Assembly: GCF_964355755.1 (NCBI RefSeq)
Contig: NC_092674.1
Span: forward strand, 24,268,001 to 24,332,000
Reading direction: 5' to 3'
Length of the DNA stretch: 64,000 bases
Origin: Antedon mediterranea
Lineage: Eukaryota; Echinodermata; Crinoidea; Comatulida; Antedonidae
The translations under genes were made by a program, and so were the position numbers. Position 1 is the first letter of the stretch. Each line of letters opens with the position of its first letter. The notes under the pieces are model-generated. The model saw only the letters and a list, made by a program, of their open reading frames with translations, was not told the DNA's origin and did not search any database. Shown here in pieces: positions 1 through 15,300 of the stretch.

Positions 1-1189
1 CTTCTCAATCTTTTGATAAACATGTAGGGCCTCCAGTAAATGTTAAATTAATACTTTTTGAATTTAAAATATGATCCTCAACATCATAATGATTGTAATA
101 CCACGGAGCTATAGCTCCATGGTAATACCACCATTCAATGATTATATAGTATTTTAAATTCAACCTGTAAACAGCAGAACGTAATTGACAAAAGCGTAAT
201 TGATGTTTAACTTAAGAAAACAGAGCGTATTAATTGACGTAACGTAAACGTTTTAAATCAGCAGAACGTGCGTGATGGATAGGATTTTACTTCGTGCTTT
301 TAAAATTCTAAGATTTGACCACCGTATTACTTTTCTTGTTTGAATCCGTTAGTAAGTCCCTTGTAATTAAGAAAATTGTTTTTGATTGAGTTCGACAAGA
401 AGGGTCAGTGACCTATACTTCTTGTCCGAATACTGGACACTAATGTCCATTTGTCCTATAACAAGTGTTACCAACCAGGGACAAACTGACCGCAGTGCGT
501 GCTCCTGGGGCAAATCCGTGAGATTTCCTAGCGGTCATACCTGAATTTAGGTCTGGTTTTCGTTTATGTCACACCCGTTGGCTAACAATCTGTAGGCATG
601 GGTCTCTATAAATAATAACATTCTCTGGCCTAGTGCATTTCCCGAGGGTTTTAGGCTGTGTGTTTGTTCAGAGGAATGCTCGGAGCTAAAATACATCTTC
701 TATCTGCCTATACAATACGGTATTAGGTTTTATGTCATCAAAGCAAACTGCCTTGCATATACAATTCAATTGTGTCAAAATTGGATGTCACCTCAAATAT
801 TCTAAGCATATGAACTTAACTGGAACCAAACAGATTAAAAGAAAATAGATGAAATACCAGATTTACTAGCGCCAGTAGCTAATAGTAGCCTCGGTCACAT
901 TAAGTTCATGACTGTCATTAAATCCAGTGGAATGTTATTGGCGTTTTTCATTTTCCACAATGTATTGTTCAACATTTTTTTTCATCAAAAAAAAAAAAGG
1001 ACAGTTTATATGTTTGCTTTTCGATTAGGTTTTTAGATTAAGATTGATTAGGATATACATATTGTATTTCACTGTAAAATAAAGACATACATTGTCATTA
1101 ATTGTTTTTATTGGGATGTAGCCTAGAGCTTTAGATAGAAGATTATCATGTATAGATGAAAAGAGAATTTATAACCGCGGAGAAATAAA

Positions 1190-1221
1190 TAACTTACTTA
1201 ACTAACTAACTAACTAACTTA
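1190..1221. repeat. AACT microsatellite
   Basis: Several tandem copies of AACT/ACTT. It is low-complexity sequence with no coding content. Confidence 0.7.
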
Positions 1222-4200
1222 TTTCTCCATGTGGTATGACACAACAAGCAGTCTGCAGAATTTTGATTTAGACTTGTCAGGAGAGACCTCTGGCATATCC
1301 AGATACTATAAATGTTCATAAACACAACCATTGATCGTCTTGTTTCCAAGCCCATGAGGTTAAAAATGGGACAAAAATCGTTATGAACTTTAGGCCAATA
1401 ATACCATCACTTCCTCTTGTACTTTAGTTTGAAAAGAGCACTTAGAATCTTAAATGTTGTCTCGACATAGTACTTTTTGTTTGTACTTTTTAGATTCTAT
1501 AATGTATTAGTCATGATTTTGGTGTCTGAAAATAGTTTCGAAAAACGACGTCTAGTCTGGTAATTATGTATCTATTATGTGCATATCTATTCTTGGAAGT
1601 AGGCCTACTATTCTTTCCACAATGATGTAGGCTTGCTGGGTTGCCGGAAAAATTGCCACAACCCCGGCGACGATCAGTGATCTCATTGCGGTTGAAACTC
1701 GTGTATCACCCGCCTGGCCACCCCATCGCGAATCTGTAACCATGTACATTGGGGTATGTTTCAAATATCCAATGCGGTCAATGGCAATTGATATGTGAAT
1801 ACAGATGAAATCTGTCAGGTTTATTGTCTATGCCTGACTGAAAAACAAGCATCGAATTAAAATTGTGGTCTGGGAGCTATTTATTTTGTTGGTCGGTATT
1901 TTGTTGTGATTTTTATAGTTAATTTTCAGGAAAGTTATTGAGCGAGTAATAACCATCGTGTGTGTCAATCATCGGTGCTCATACATTGTCAGTGATGAGT
2001 TTTGTAAACAAGACCACCGTCTAAATAATAACAACACAGTAATTATGACGCTGTTAATTGCTAATGACAGAACATATAACAATAACAACGAAACCACTCA
2101 CTAATTGTTGTTCTGTATCTTAATTTGTGGTGTTTTCATTCATCTCCATGGACGTATCAGAAAATGTTTATTATAGAGGGCGCCTCACATTTGTTTATAT
2201 TTTAACCAAGACCATCAAATTTGTTTTGATTGACAACGTCCATTTTAATTTACCATTTCCGTTATTCATTCAAATTGTTCAGTCCTGTATTGAAATCTAA
2301 TGTCAATCTTTAAATCCTTTCCTTGTATTTACAGTACGGTTGAACTAATCTTTTGGATTATTTTATATGCGCACTTGGCGTACCAAACTACTGTGTGTGT
2401 TTTATTGTAGCCTATTGTATTCATTTGTTACTAGTATAATAGAGACATAATTTGTTTAACATTGGAAGAGCCAACTAACCCCATTAATGGAACATCTCTT
2501 TTGGTAGATACGTTTTAAAATCCAAATTGCCAACTTATAAGAGAAATTTTTTAAACCATGGTCATATAAAACTGTCCTCCAGTCTCGGCAATGTCTTCTC
2601 CGGTAGTCTATACTTCTCTCCCCACCCTCCCCTATTTAATTTACACATACACCCGACTACGCCGCGGCGTTGTCAGGTCTTAGAGTTATTCTGCGCACGC
2701 TCAGTAGAAACATAATTAGTATGCGCAGAATGACTGTCTATGATACTCAAAAGCTTCATGGTCTTGTAGGTCAAAATGCACTTACCTATAAATTCGTTTC
2801 TCAGTCGAACTCTCTGGTCAATATTGTCTGTTTGAATCAGAATACAATTGATAAATGCTAAGATAGTTGTTTTATACGATGATGATTCTGCTACGTTTAA
2901 TTCGTCGACGATGAAACCGAACCGATAACGGCATTCGTTAGAATCCTGTCAACGAAATCAAATATAAAGTTAATAAATTAAAATATGGTAATTATTGTCT
3001 CTTGAACAAAACATAATGTTCATAACTGAACATAATTAAAATGCGGACCATACTTTTCTGTTATTTTGTTAACATATGTAAACAAATAGGCCACAGTACA
3101 TTAATTACTTTTACAGCTTTATTACTGTGAGGGCTATAATACCCTACTCAAAGAAACGAAATAAATAAAATAGGTATACAGTATAGGTATTATTTTATTG
3201 AATTTTAATTTAACAAAACTAATATTTAATATACCGTACCTATTAAAAAAGTTTACTATGAAAAATGTGACTTTCGATACAGTGAAAACTTTTGCATACG
3301 TTGAGGGCGGTATGACATTTTATTTTATCTTATGCCGTCAGTGAGACACAAGACGTCTATGTTCACGTTAAAATATCATCCTGTCAAATCCGCAACCGCT
3401 AGGAAATCCACCCCACTCCTGGACCTTGCTTCTTTTCTTTGGTGTTTGAGGGTTGTGCCCGGTAGTCGTCCTTGTTTATATGCATAGGGCTACCGTTTTC
3501 AGAGTCACGTGTAGGCCTGTTTTCAAACGTCAGAGTTTCAACTGTTTTTCAAAAACCTAATAATACGTTCACTTTACAATAGGCATTTTTATATATATAT
3601 CTGAGGCCTACTGTACTAGAAACTTTGACCGCTAAAAACGGCCCTTGTTTAACATGATATTAAGCATGTTTCATTTTCTACCTTCTAGGGTTTCAAAGTC
3701 ACATTTGTTCATAACGACCTGACTAATCTATTCAGTCCGAGAAGTTCACCATTTTCAATGGCGTTTGACAGAGATAAACCCTACACTATCAAACCAAATA
3801 GCGTCATGATCGTTAGGAAAGCTACCCCTTGTTTGATTCAATAAAGCCATGATCTTTTAAGTGTCTTCCTAAATCCGCCAATAACTCCTCTTCAAACAAA
3901 TCAGCCGTTTTGTGTCATTGATAGGTCAGGTCCGGTAGGTCAAACCATTCGGCCGAAATAAACCAGTTGATCGTATAAAATCTGGCCAACCCTTCCAATA
4001 GAAACTGTTTAATGGAGAAGCTATCCAAACGTACACAACATACATAATATGTATAATGTATATGTATTATAAATCCAAATAAAGGACATAGACCTAGACC
4101 ATTGAAATCAAAATAGTTTGTCCCTAATATCTAGTTGGTTGGTTGCCTTGGTTTACCCGTATTTGGGGGAACTTTTGGGTTCCTAAGTTACCCTTGATAA

Positions 4201-6020
4201 AGTAATGCTTTAATAGGGGTTTTGTATGTAACATTTAACAACTAATAACAACTCCTGCTTATCCCGATTCTCGTTATGGTCTTTACAAGAAAAGTTAGCC
4301 TTAAAAGTAGAGTAAAGCAATATGCAGTACAGTAGGGCCTACTTAGTTCAAGAGAAGTTCCGTGTGATTGTTGAAACTATAGGGTGCGTGTGCTAACGAC
4401 TTTAAATATTATTTAATATTCTGTCAAAAATGGAGAAAAATTTCATTCGTTTTGGCTTTCACCGGGGCGCTTATTCCCCCTGCTCTTAATTGAGGGCCTA
4501 ACGTTTAATTTTAAAAGAAAACTTATACAATTATGAAATCGTATAAGTATAAATCATAAATCGTTATCAATCGCGTGCCAAAAGTGTAAGTTTAGTTGTC
4601 ATTTTGTATATTAGATCAAGGACATTGAGGTATTGTATAGGTTGCGCTTTTCAAATTGAATGGCCAACACACACCTTTTATATTATTTTTAATAGGAAAA
4701 CCCGAATGAATGAAAAGGATGATTCAAATAATTTGGCTTTTGAGGAGGGTTGTTGTACTTTCATGTCTGTAACGGCTATAGCGTACCACCACAGTACAGC
4801 TTAAAATATTAGGCCTAGGCCTATATGAGATTAATAACATGTTATTCAAAGTCAGTTGTGATTGATTGTTCACTGAGACTGGGTATGTTATAATACGATA
4901 TTTTACCCTTGCCTAGACCACATCATTCATCAAACCAAACCCATTTAAACATTAAACGTTCATTTGTCATCCTGATTCTTCTGACGATTTCTTTGTTTTA
5001 ACCAACATAGATAAATGATAAGTTATGATATAGCATGTGGCTGTATGAAATTGAATAGTCCTAGATAGCATTTTATTATTTCACAGACTGCACCTACTTA
5101 ACCCCATGCCCGACGAAAGCCACTGTTTAACTACACCTGCCACTACTCTCAGCCGCACTGGCTGCATATCTGACGGTATACGTCCGTTGACACCTGGAGA
5201 TCGGTGGCCCCGACCCAAACGCCTGTAAAGACGTTAAGCGTCCTGTTGCGCACCATGTCACAGTGTGAAGATAGTGTCTACAATTAGCACTATATGCCTT
5301 ATACTACTTGATATAGATCTGCTTATAATGTATATACAGTAAAATATTCACATACTATTCATTTAATTGAAAAAATGTACCTTCAATTAAGAAAGCAGAT
5401 TGTCTTCACAATTATAATATGTACGCTTACAACGCATTATTATTCTGTGTTCAAGCTTTGAATTTGATATTTATCAGATAATTATGAGCGGTTCTTAAAA
5501 AATCCAGGAAAACAGTTTCATAATTAAATTGAATGAAAATTCTTATGATAGCGTCGTACTATTACGTCATGTCATTCGCGGCCGTTGTCATTCTCTGGCG
5601 TAGACCTACTTTTTTTCTTGTTCGTTCTTTCTCGATAAATCAAAACAGAAGGCTGCATTATCTTTAACTCATCTTTAAACAATTATTTAATTATGTTTCT
5701 TTTTCATTTAATTAATCGCGGAAACTCTGTATTGTGACGTCATGGTGCTGTTTTATTCAAAGACACTTCTAAACATTGTTTTTTTTTAGTCAACCTTTAA
5801 TACTACTCGAAATACTTCGATAAACCGTATAATGAATACTGACAATGGACCAACTGTCGAGGGTTACTTGAGTTTTACCTCGAATTTAATTTGTTCTCAT
5901 TATTGACAATAACTCACCAACCAAATAAAAGAAAGATTTTAAAGATTTACATACTTATTTACAAAAACTACCCCTCGTTTAAAATCAATTAGATATCGTT
6001 CTGCTCTTTTTTACGTTACA

Positions 6021-6089
6021 GATTCTACGTGGGGCCAGCTAGACGCGGTTTTCTGCTTACCGTTACCGCTTGTCTGTGTAAATTTGCCT
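6021..6089. mobile_element. Partial copy of MITE family B
   Basis: The segment ends in the same sequence as the right arms of the copies at 10791-10985 and 12074-12254 (motifs GATTCTACGTGGG and TCTGTGTAAATTTG). Only the right half is present, so it is a truncated copy. Confidence 0.55.
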
Positions 6090-6314
6090 TTTGCTCTACA
6101 ATTACCATTAACGACGACGATATAATGGAATATTCCAAAACTCGATGATCTGAGACACAGTTACCGTATTCATTTAATTATACTATTTTATTTCAGTGAG
6201 TACCGTAGGCTACATACAAAAGTACAAATGTATGAAATAGGCAGTGCCAAGTGAACCTATATTTAGTATGTAGCGATTATGCTAGCTCCGCATTAATATG
6301 CCTACTCGACTTAC

Positions 6315-9300
6315 CTTATAGTGTTCGATGGCGTCAATGGCACGACTATACCCATCTTGGGAGTAAAGGCAGAGAGCCGACAGCAACTCAAAAACCTGTT
6401 TTTTAACGCTAACGTTATCCGCATTCAAAGCTGTAAATAAAAAATAATGGTGCATAAGTTTTTATAATGAAACAACTTTAACCATCCTACAGTATCTGGT
6501 CTTATAACAGCAACATTTATCACATATGGGATGCTGTAATACTAGTGTGATACCGTGAGAATCGGTCACAATTGTAGTTGGAACCGTCTATAATGATTTT
6601 TTAGTTCAAATATTATAGAATGAGATAGACTTTAATCAAGTACATTGGAAATATGGTACACATATTTGTAAAGAATGGGTTGGTGGGACGGTGACGGTTG
6701 GAAGTGCCCACGCACACAACTCGAGACTACACCAATCATGATAACCAAATGCCTAAAACGTAACGTGAATAACACACACAAATGTTGGGCCAGAAATGAT
6801 TATAGGTCTGCGACTATAAAACAAGATAGATATAAGGCCTGCAATTGTGTTTTTTTGTTTTTAATTTAAAAAAAATGGAGTATAATACCATACTGAGTTA
6901 TGAGAAGAAGCGCACATCGCGTGATTTTACGCTTGCCTAACTCTGACGATTGTTTTATAAACGCACAAGTCATAACTATATCCTTTTTGCAAATGAATGA
7001 AATTAATAAACCCTATTGAAGATTTATACGCCCGGAGTATACAGCTGTAGGCGAAATCTGTAATACAAAAAGAAAATAGTACTATCTATATATTGTATAA
7101 TTGTCGGTATGTCGAGGTCATGGTTATAGATTGAGATGAGTGAATCACTAGTATAGCCGTACTGTATACAAAGCCCCACGACGCCAACGTACTGTAGAAT
7201 TTAACACAAAACTCTTACAATAATACTATTTATAATATTATTTATAATAAAATTAAATTATTCAGTAACCAGTATTCGAACCTAATCTCTTCAGGGCCGT
7301 ATATCGATGCCTTACTTCCTTCCCCCTTAGGCTTTACAGTAACCCTTTGGAAGTCGTCATGGGTTCAACTATGTTCAATGTGAGAGAGTTAAATAAGGGG
7401 ATTTAGGCCACGGAGGAATACATTTTCACCACTGTTTATAATTTGTCTTAAACTCTTAAGCGCTGTCTACACTTTTAAACTAGGTTGACAAAAAAAATTG
7501 TGATGTAGGCCTAGGCCTACCCAAATATGTAGTGATATGCTCAGATATGGTAGCGATAAACCATCATGTCCTTATATCATACATCACATTTCTTGTCACA
7601 TAAAATTTGATGTAGACAGGGCTTTACCCAATCTATGTACATGTTTTCTATTTAGAACCGTCGCTTGGAAATGATTGGTCAAATTATTTGCGTTTTGTAC
7701 GTAGCTTACTTGGTTCTTCCTAGGTGGAAACCATTTTACACAAACTAACTTGTTGGACTCTAGAGCCAATCAGAAGTTTGGGCCTAATGCATGATTCGAT
7801 GTCGATAGGATTTTATCATAAAAGTTCTGGCATACTTTATATTTTGCTTTTGTCTTAGTTAGTTTTCTCAAGTTTTCTCAAGGTTTGCATGGCGAAATAA
7901 AATGTTGCGGTACACAACGTATTAGTTCTAAAGAGAACTGTTGAGTTTCTCGACGTTTCGATCAATATGTTTTCATTGTCCTCAGGAGGGATAATGCAGA
8001 AAGTCCAGGAAACTGGAAATATAAGTGGAATAGGGTGGAACTGGTGTGAAAGCTAGAAACAATAGCAAGTTCACACAGTGGCAATGTTTTTCAACATTGT
8101 TTCATATGCATTTTAATTTAATGAACAGGACACTTTATATCAGTTCTATTTTAAAGGCCAGGTGCGGGCAAAAAATTTCTATTGATCATACATTCCAATA
8201 ATAATCAATCTATAGTTTTCCCTATGTTTCATAATTTTTGGGATTTTATTTGTGTTACACGAGCTTGTTGAAAATAAGCACTTTCATATCAGTGGGGGGA
8301 TAGTTCAAATTACACAGTAAAATCTCTATTCTTTTGTACACAAATTTTGAAATAGAGAGGCATTTTAAAAAGCTATGAAAAATAAATGGTGTGGTAAAAA
8401 ATGACTAAATGATGGTAATATAACTTGAATATTACATTTCTGATATTTTTATTCAACTTCAGATTTTTATTTTCATGCTACAGCAAAAATTATCCACCGT
8501 ATATCCACCGTCTTTTTTCACCGTCTAGGGAGTCACCAGACATGTTATTACATTAGGTTAACTATCTAACTACTGAAAAAAAGTCTTACTGGTTTTTATT
8601 GAAGAATTTTGCCAAATTTTGTATTTGACCATATTAAGAGAAATTCATGTTTTTTCGTCTCGATTTCTGTTACAAATATTTGATTTATGTACAATTAACC
8701 AAATATTATATTTAAAATTCATGCCTGTACCGGAGCTTTAAGACCTGCACGGGTGATTCTCTTTAAAGATGATTAATAAAATTAATTAATTAAATGGAAG
8801 CATCATTATTAAAGCAGGGAAGAGTGAATCCCTTTAAAGGGTGTACTTCTGAAACTTACCACAGTTTTATTTTTCATGTTTAAGTTCGGAGGTACATCAA
8901 AGTTATATCGGAGTTAACGATACGGAGTTAACTGGACAGACCAGCACTTTTCGGTTGTAAAGGCCTAACTCAGATATGATGCGGATCACCTTTAATGCGT
9001 GTAAACTATAATAGGTACAATACACCATTTAATAGTTATATAAAATTTTCCCAAAACCTTTAGAGACCAAAGTTCACATTTGTTGTGTCTGGTACATGGT
9101 TTAATTTATTGAATTATATTACCTCAACAAAACTGCATGAATGCATGAATAGAGTTAAACCATTCTTCTGGTCTTTGTGCCCAGCGCAACAATGTACGCC
9201 TCTCGAACATTTTCAATAGTATCGCTTTTCATATGTTGTATCCGATCACTAAATGCATTTTACGCGTTTTATCACAGGTCTTAGCAGATAGAAAGAGTCG

Positions 9301-12300
9301 GTCGTGCCAGCTGGGCAGACGATTTCGCACATGGCTGACCGATGTGCTTGCAACGTTGCCTGCCGCTTTAAACTAGGCTTAATTTTAAGGGTGAATTTGA
9401 CAATGAGTTCACGACCAATTGAAGGATCAAAACGATTCATTTCGGCTGATTGAAAGCAATGTGTGTGCAATTGGGAAACCATGTAAGTTATCGAATAAAA
9501 AAAGTTTTTAAAATAATTAGTCGAACGATAATGAATTTGAAGTCAAGTAGGTTTCTATAATAACAATGTGGTCTTTCATTTTTTAGGCCTATCAGCATAA
9601 AATATAACAATACAACAAGTGCAGACAAATTGTAGCAATTTATCGTCGTTATAATGTGGCCCTCAAAATATTTGTGTACTAAAGGCTTTTTCAAAACGTA
9701 TGAGATAAATGACCGTTTACACAGTGCCTTCATTTAAGTAATATTTCATACGTGAACATCGTGTTGATAGCTGTTGTAAGAAGTAACGTTACCGTCTAAT
9801 GCAATTGAAAAAGATTGAGTACTAGGTTACAGCTGTATAACGAATAAATAATATTCTTCATGTGACACAACGATCAAATTACACATCTAAAAATAGAAAT
9901 GTACAAAGTCCAACAGTGTAAAAAGGTCTTTACCTAGTAGCATTAACATGAGTCATTGGTTAAATACCGGTATACATTAATGTTATTTTGCAGACGGGAC
10001 CCAGTAAAACCATTCGACGTTAGCATGCCATGATCTTTTACCTAGCCTGTCAACAAACAAATACGCTGGATTGAGAATTAGTTAGGCCTACTGATGTCTT
10101 CTTCATTGTCCTTTCCGGACAATATCCACGCACGTTTCGTACCTAAGGGTTGCCTCCGGGGTTCCATCCACCCAATTCTGCAGCTGTCACTAGATAGATT
10201 CTAACTGACTATCGCAAGTCAGCTATAAACCAGTTGAGCTATAAATACTTAATACGTAGTAGGTTACCGTATACAGTATTTGCAAATGAGGTATTATATC
10301 AGTTTGTGTATTACATTTTATTTTTCTAGTAATAATAATACCCAATGAACCAGAAGAGTTAGACATGTTATACATACGGTATATTCACGTTATACCTTGC
10401 AGATAGAAACTACAAAATAGTTATAACTAATTTTAGTCAGTTAGAACCTGTTTAGTGAAAGCTGCAGAATTGAGTGTGTTGGTGGTTGAGAGCTGGAGTA
10501 TTTCTGGCGACCTAAACTCTTCTCTTAAAGAATTGTTGTAAATTCCCAAGAGTTTCAAAGTGACAGAGCAACAAATAAGGCAATTGCAGTAAACATTGTT
10601 TATATCTATGAATGGTTTAAAGTCTACTGGGGATACAATTGTATTAAATGTCTTAATGAATAATGGGACTTATACGACAATCCAGAATTGACATCCATAT
10701 TGGTCCCTTAAGGAAAGTCAACTGAAAACAAATGCATATTACTAGTGATTTTTTAACAACAATATTGGGTCGATCTTTTCGTAAACGCTAATTTAAACAG
10801 ACGAGCGGTAACGGTAAGCGAAAAACCGCATAACTTGTACATGTCCCACGTAGAATATACAGTATGTATCTATCCTCAGCAGCGGAAACCGCCCGTCCGC
10901 TCCGCGCCTAGTGTAAACGATCATAAGGAATAACAAACATAGTTTCTATATTTCCCGTTACCGCTCGTCTGTGTAAATTGGCCTTTAGACATCCACCAGA
11001 ACGATATACCTGATGGTATTTCGGACTGTAGCATGTGAAAGGATGGGTTTAAGTGTAAATTGCTTGTAGAAGCAGGATACTCCTCGGCCGTCGTTGGTCC
11101 AAAATACATATTGCACATATGCTCAATAAAAAGCTTCGCACTAAAGTGTTGACAATTTTACGCGGTAAACAAAGTTGTTTATCATATTCTCGGTAATAAT
11201 TAATACACTGGAATGATAACAATATTTGTCAGCAAAATATGGAATAGACGAGAATATGTTTGAATTTAAGATTAACCGGACGATGAATCAATGAATATAC
11301 AGAGTTGGAGTGATAGCAGACACGAATTAAATTTACGCCTGCCTACGCGGCTGCAGCACCAATATTGTAATATTCAACACCACCTTAAAAACAATCATAG
11401 GGCGTGATCTCAAGAGGAATAACCCACTTCACTACGAGAAGAACCCCATTGTAAAATATCAGGGATGAATCATAAATCATGAATTATCAACACGATAGCA
11501 CGAGACACGAACCTTTAACTTACATCTGGGCACCCTTAAAGGGAGGTTTATAGATGCGGTGGAGTGTCCCATTGAGTGTGCTCTGTCTACAATTATCAAA
11601 CTAGTTTGATGTGCCCAAATAATTATGGTAATGATATGTTTAAATATGGTAGTGATATGACATCACCATGTCCATATATGGGCACATCAATTTTTTGTTG
11701 TCACATCAAGTTTGATAGTGTAGAAAGAATAGCTTGTTATCTCTTTCAATCGTGATTAATACTATATATAACACAATTTTAAGCCGCTGCAATATTGTAA
11801 TACCGGTAAGTCGTTTACAATAATAATCCCAGTGGTGTTCCATTGGAAACCACCACACCACAATTATGTCCAAGTATCTCAAGTCTATTGTTCGTCGGCA
11901 GAGGTTGAATTCCTGGATTGGTTTGACGCGTTATTGAATTCGTTACGAGAAACCGCAGAAGATATTGTTGTTGTCAATTAATAAATACTAACGATTTAAA
12001 TATATTGAAAAGAATAGTATGAACAGAAACGTCATTTAGTGATCGCTGGTTTTTCTATCACTTTTACCATATAAAGACCAAGTTACACAGACGAGCGGTA
12101 CGGTAAATCCATATAGAATCTGTTTTATTCCTTATGACCATTTTTTTTTACGCGGAGCGGACGGGCGGTTTCCGCTCAGGATAAATACAGATTCTACGTG
12201 GGACAAGCTGCGCGGTTTTCCTACCGTTAGCGCTCATCTGTGTAAATTGGACTTTATTGCGAAGATCTTTTTAAACTCTACAAAAATTAACTGTATATTT

Positions 12301-15300
12301 TGTATTCGCTCTGCATAAATGCAGCTCATTAAAAAAATAAAAATATCAGATAATTAGAATAGTGGCTTATATACAGCAACCTTATCGTTTAATAGTGTTA
12401 CTATTCTAGGTTCTAGAACGAAATTAGTATAAAGATAAATATTTTAGCAAAATGGCGTTTCATACGTATTATACAAGAGATTGCGTGTATATGTCGGTAC
12501 TGCGCGTCTCCTTCACGTATATGGTATTATCTTTCATCACAATTCGCATAGGCCATACTATAGAAGTTGAGATGAGTTACCGAGTAGGCCTAAATCATAT
12601 TATTTTATGAATTTGGTAAATTATTTCATAAGTCTATTATATATAATATGGGCAGCTTTTAACCCTTATGTTTGCCCATATTATATTATGAACATGATGA
12701 TGTCATATCACTACCATTCCATATTTGGGCACATCACACTTTTTTTGCCCAAACTAGTTTGATAGTGTAGACAAAGCTTAAGAGAATAATACTGTTATTG
12801 TTTATGTGATCCATAGTTTAAGATGACATCTCACACTATAGGATTCCAGTACAGGTATTGTCTTCTCACGCATGTGTACATTGGGCCAATTGTGTCCACT
12901 GTGATTTGGCGCCATGTAGGTTTCACAGACGAATGCACATGCGCATACATTGTATTCATATTTACTCTATATTTATTCAAGTCCTTTCATTCGCATCAAA
13001 ACAAAAGTAAACCAGTAATACTGTTTCTTTTTGTTTCATATACGAATTTAAAACTTAGAGAAAGGTGAATTCCCTTGTATTACAAGATTCAAAACATTCA
13101 TTTATCCTACCATCAAAAGAAAATTACATTGTGTGCACGGCACACAATACACATGATAAAAATGGAGCATGTAGGCCTAATGTACCGTGTTTACTCTATT
13201 CAATTAGCACATGTTTGTTTTCTGCCAGTTTTTTTTTTCTTAAGTAAGAATTTCTTTCATTAATTAAAATTAGTAAATGACGGTGGTGTCTTTTCAGGAA
13301 AGTACCGGTAGGCCTACAGTATGACATAATCACAGACGAAGGGAATTTTCGGGAACCTTCCTGGATTGATTACGAGCCATTCCCAGCCTATAGGCTACTT
13401 CAAATTATTCTGCAAATGGTAGTGCCTACACTTTGGTCACTGAAATAGGACTTTACATTACAGACTCAATCATTGCGGTGGTCGGTACTTATTTTCTTTC
13501 CTTTTTTCTTTTTAACGTGCCCCAGACGAGGACTGTATGTTAGACATATAGGAATTACTGATTTGATGTCGGCGTGGATATAATAATATTAAGAGCATTT
13601 TATGATCAGAAGATTCAACAAAACATTTTTCACAAACTACATTATTATCTAAAGGTGCTGATCCTCGCGTGGCGCACGAATACTACACGCATGGCGACGT
13701 TCTCCGTACTGTCTGTCCACACGAAGACCGCAGCTGGTATGGGACACGTGGGGGAATTACTGCGATTTGACGGGATATAATGATATTAACTTGAGCATTC
13801 GTGTGATCAAAAGAATAAACGTCTTTGTTGTATTGTTTATTCAGGGTTCAGATTAACAAATGAAGGCTTTTAATGCATTGTCAGTGGAAGTACACGAGAA
13901 TGTAGGCTGAACTTTACGGACCGCTTAAATTATTAGGGATCGAAAGCAGAAGCCTGAGTGATATCATCAGCGACGTGTTTGATGTTTACAATACAATTTT
14001 ACATTGAATTACAAACAGTGCCGTATATTGTGTTTATTTAAACAATTTAAATGGATTATAAAAGACCTTTTATTATATCTTTACACTAACTCGATGTGTT
14101 TAAGACTGTTAATTATGCATTTGAATGAATGAATAAATGAGTAAATGACACGAGTGGGTCTTGGGAAATAACAGGGAAACACTGTGGTAAATGTGATAAA
14201 TAGCAATGTATTTGATAGATAGAGCGTGACTGTAACTGCATTTGTAGATTTTTAAATAAATTATGTATCTGTTACCGGGAAATTTTGACAGGGAAATGAA
14301 ATACGTGAACAATATACATTTATTTTACGGACTATCAAAAGGCAATTATTTGTCTGCCCACACACAAGATAAACTCAGTTTGATAGGAATATTAGCCTTA
14401 AACAAAAATAATCTCACCTCCAGTAAAGTAAAGTATTCGTATCTGACTATATCTATATATGTACCATCTCTCGCGTGCGTTTCGTTATACCCTGCCATGG
14501 TAATATGATTGTAATCTACTGCGCCGGTATTTTTTCAATTTTAATTTTCAAGTTTCAATTCATGCATTAGTTTGGGTGTTTCAGTATGAGTTTGTCATTA
14601 GATCACCTTTGACGGTTACAACTAATCATGGAGGTAAAAATAAACTAAGTGGCATAATGTGCGTATGACTAATGTGCGTACAGGAAAGTTGTATTACGTC
14701 ACGTATACCGTACATACGTGTGTGTGTCCAATGTCCACATTGTGGATTTTACGTTACAAATATTGTTTGGTTATTATTGTTATCAATGTCATATTGCCAT
14801 ATCATGCATGATTAGCTATCTCTAAGGCAGCTGTTAAGAAAAGATATCGGTACAGATGGGTGTAGGACCTTCATTTTGCCGTAGTGTTTGTGTTGAAACA
14901 CGGAAGCAAACACTGAAGGGCCTACCAATGTCACTAACAATACGAATACTGGATATTAAAATCCAAAATTAAACATTGTCGTTGCGATGACAAATCTTTG
15001 TAATAACAAACACGACGTTACTCTATACAAGACAAAACCTAAGTTATATCCCTTACCACTGTGGATACAGCAATTCTGCTTCTAAGATACGGAGATCTAT
15101 GCAGTAGGACGAAATATATTGGTCGGCAGATAGAATTAAATCTATCGACATAAAACGCAGAACTTAACCACGAGGGCTGAAGACCGTGCACTGGCGCTCG
15201 ATAAATGCGCACGTGCTCAGTTGGCTCAGCAGCTCTCTACACGTAAAAAGTGACGCGTGTCAAAATAGGAGGAATACTATACTTAACATGTACGGTATTG

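Larger units (their letters stand above)
1..6314. other. Non-coding DNA left of the second INF2 exon
   Basis: No convincing coding exon was found on either strand. If the INF2-like gene continues leftwards this is intron 2. The stretch holds a short AACT microsatellite near 1190-1221, scattered TAGGCCTA palindromes, and a partial MITE near 6021-6089. The more GC-rich patch at 5100-5270 has no long reading frame and was not identified. The next INF2 exon, which should complete the N-terminal formin regulatory domain, was looked for and not seen, so it probably lies outside the window; a short exon could have been missed. Confidence 0.5.

Noticed and set aside
1564-1764. 66-codon minus-strand frame
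   Set aside because: It does not match the missing INF2 exons and has no splice context.
5100-5270. GC-richer patch as a possible INF2 exon
   Set aside because: The minus-strand frame is short, does not resemble formin sequence, and ends at an internal stop without good splice sites.
9249-9733. Two adjacent minus-strand frames in INF2 intron 1
   Set aside because: They lack family similarity and suitable splice sites; considered for INF2 exons and excluded.
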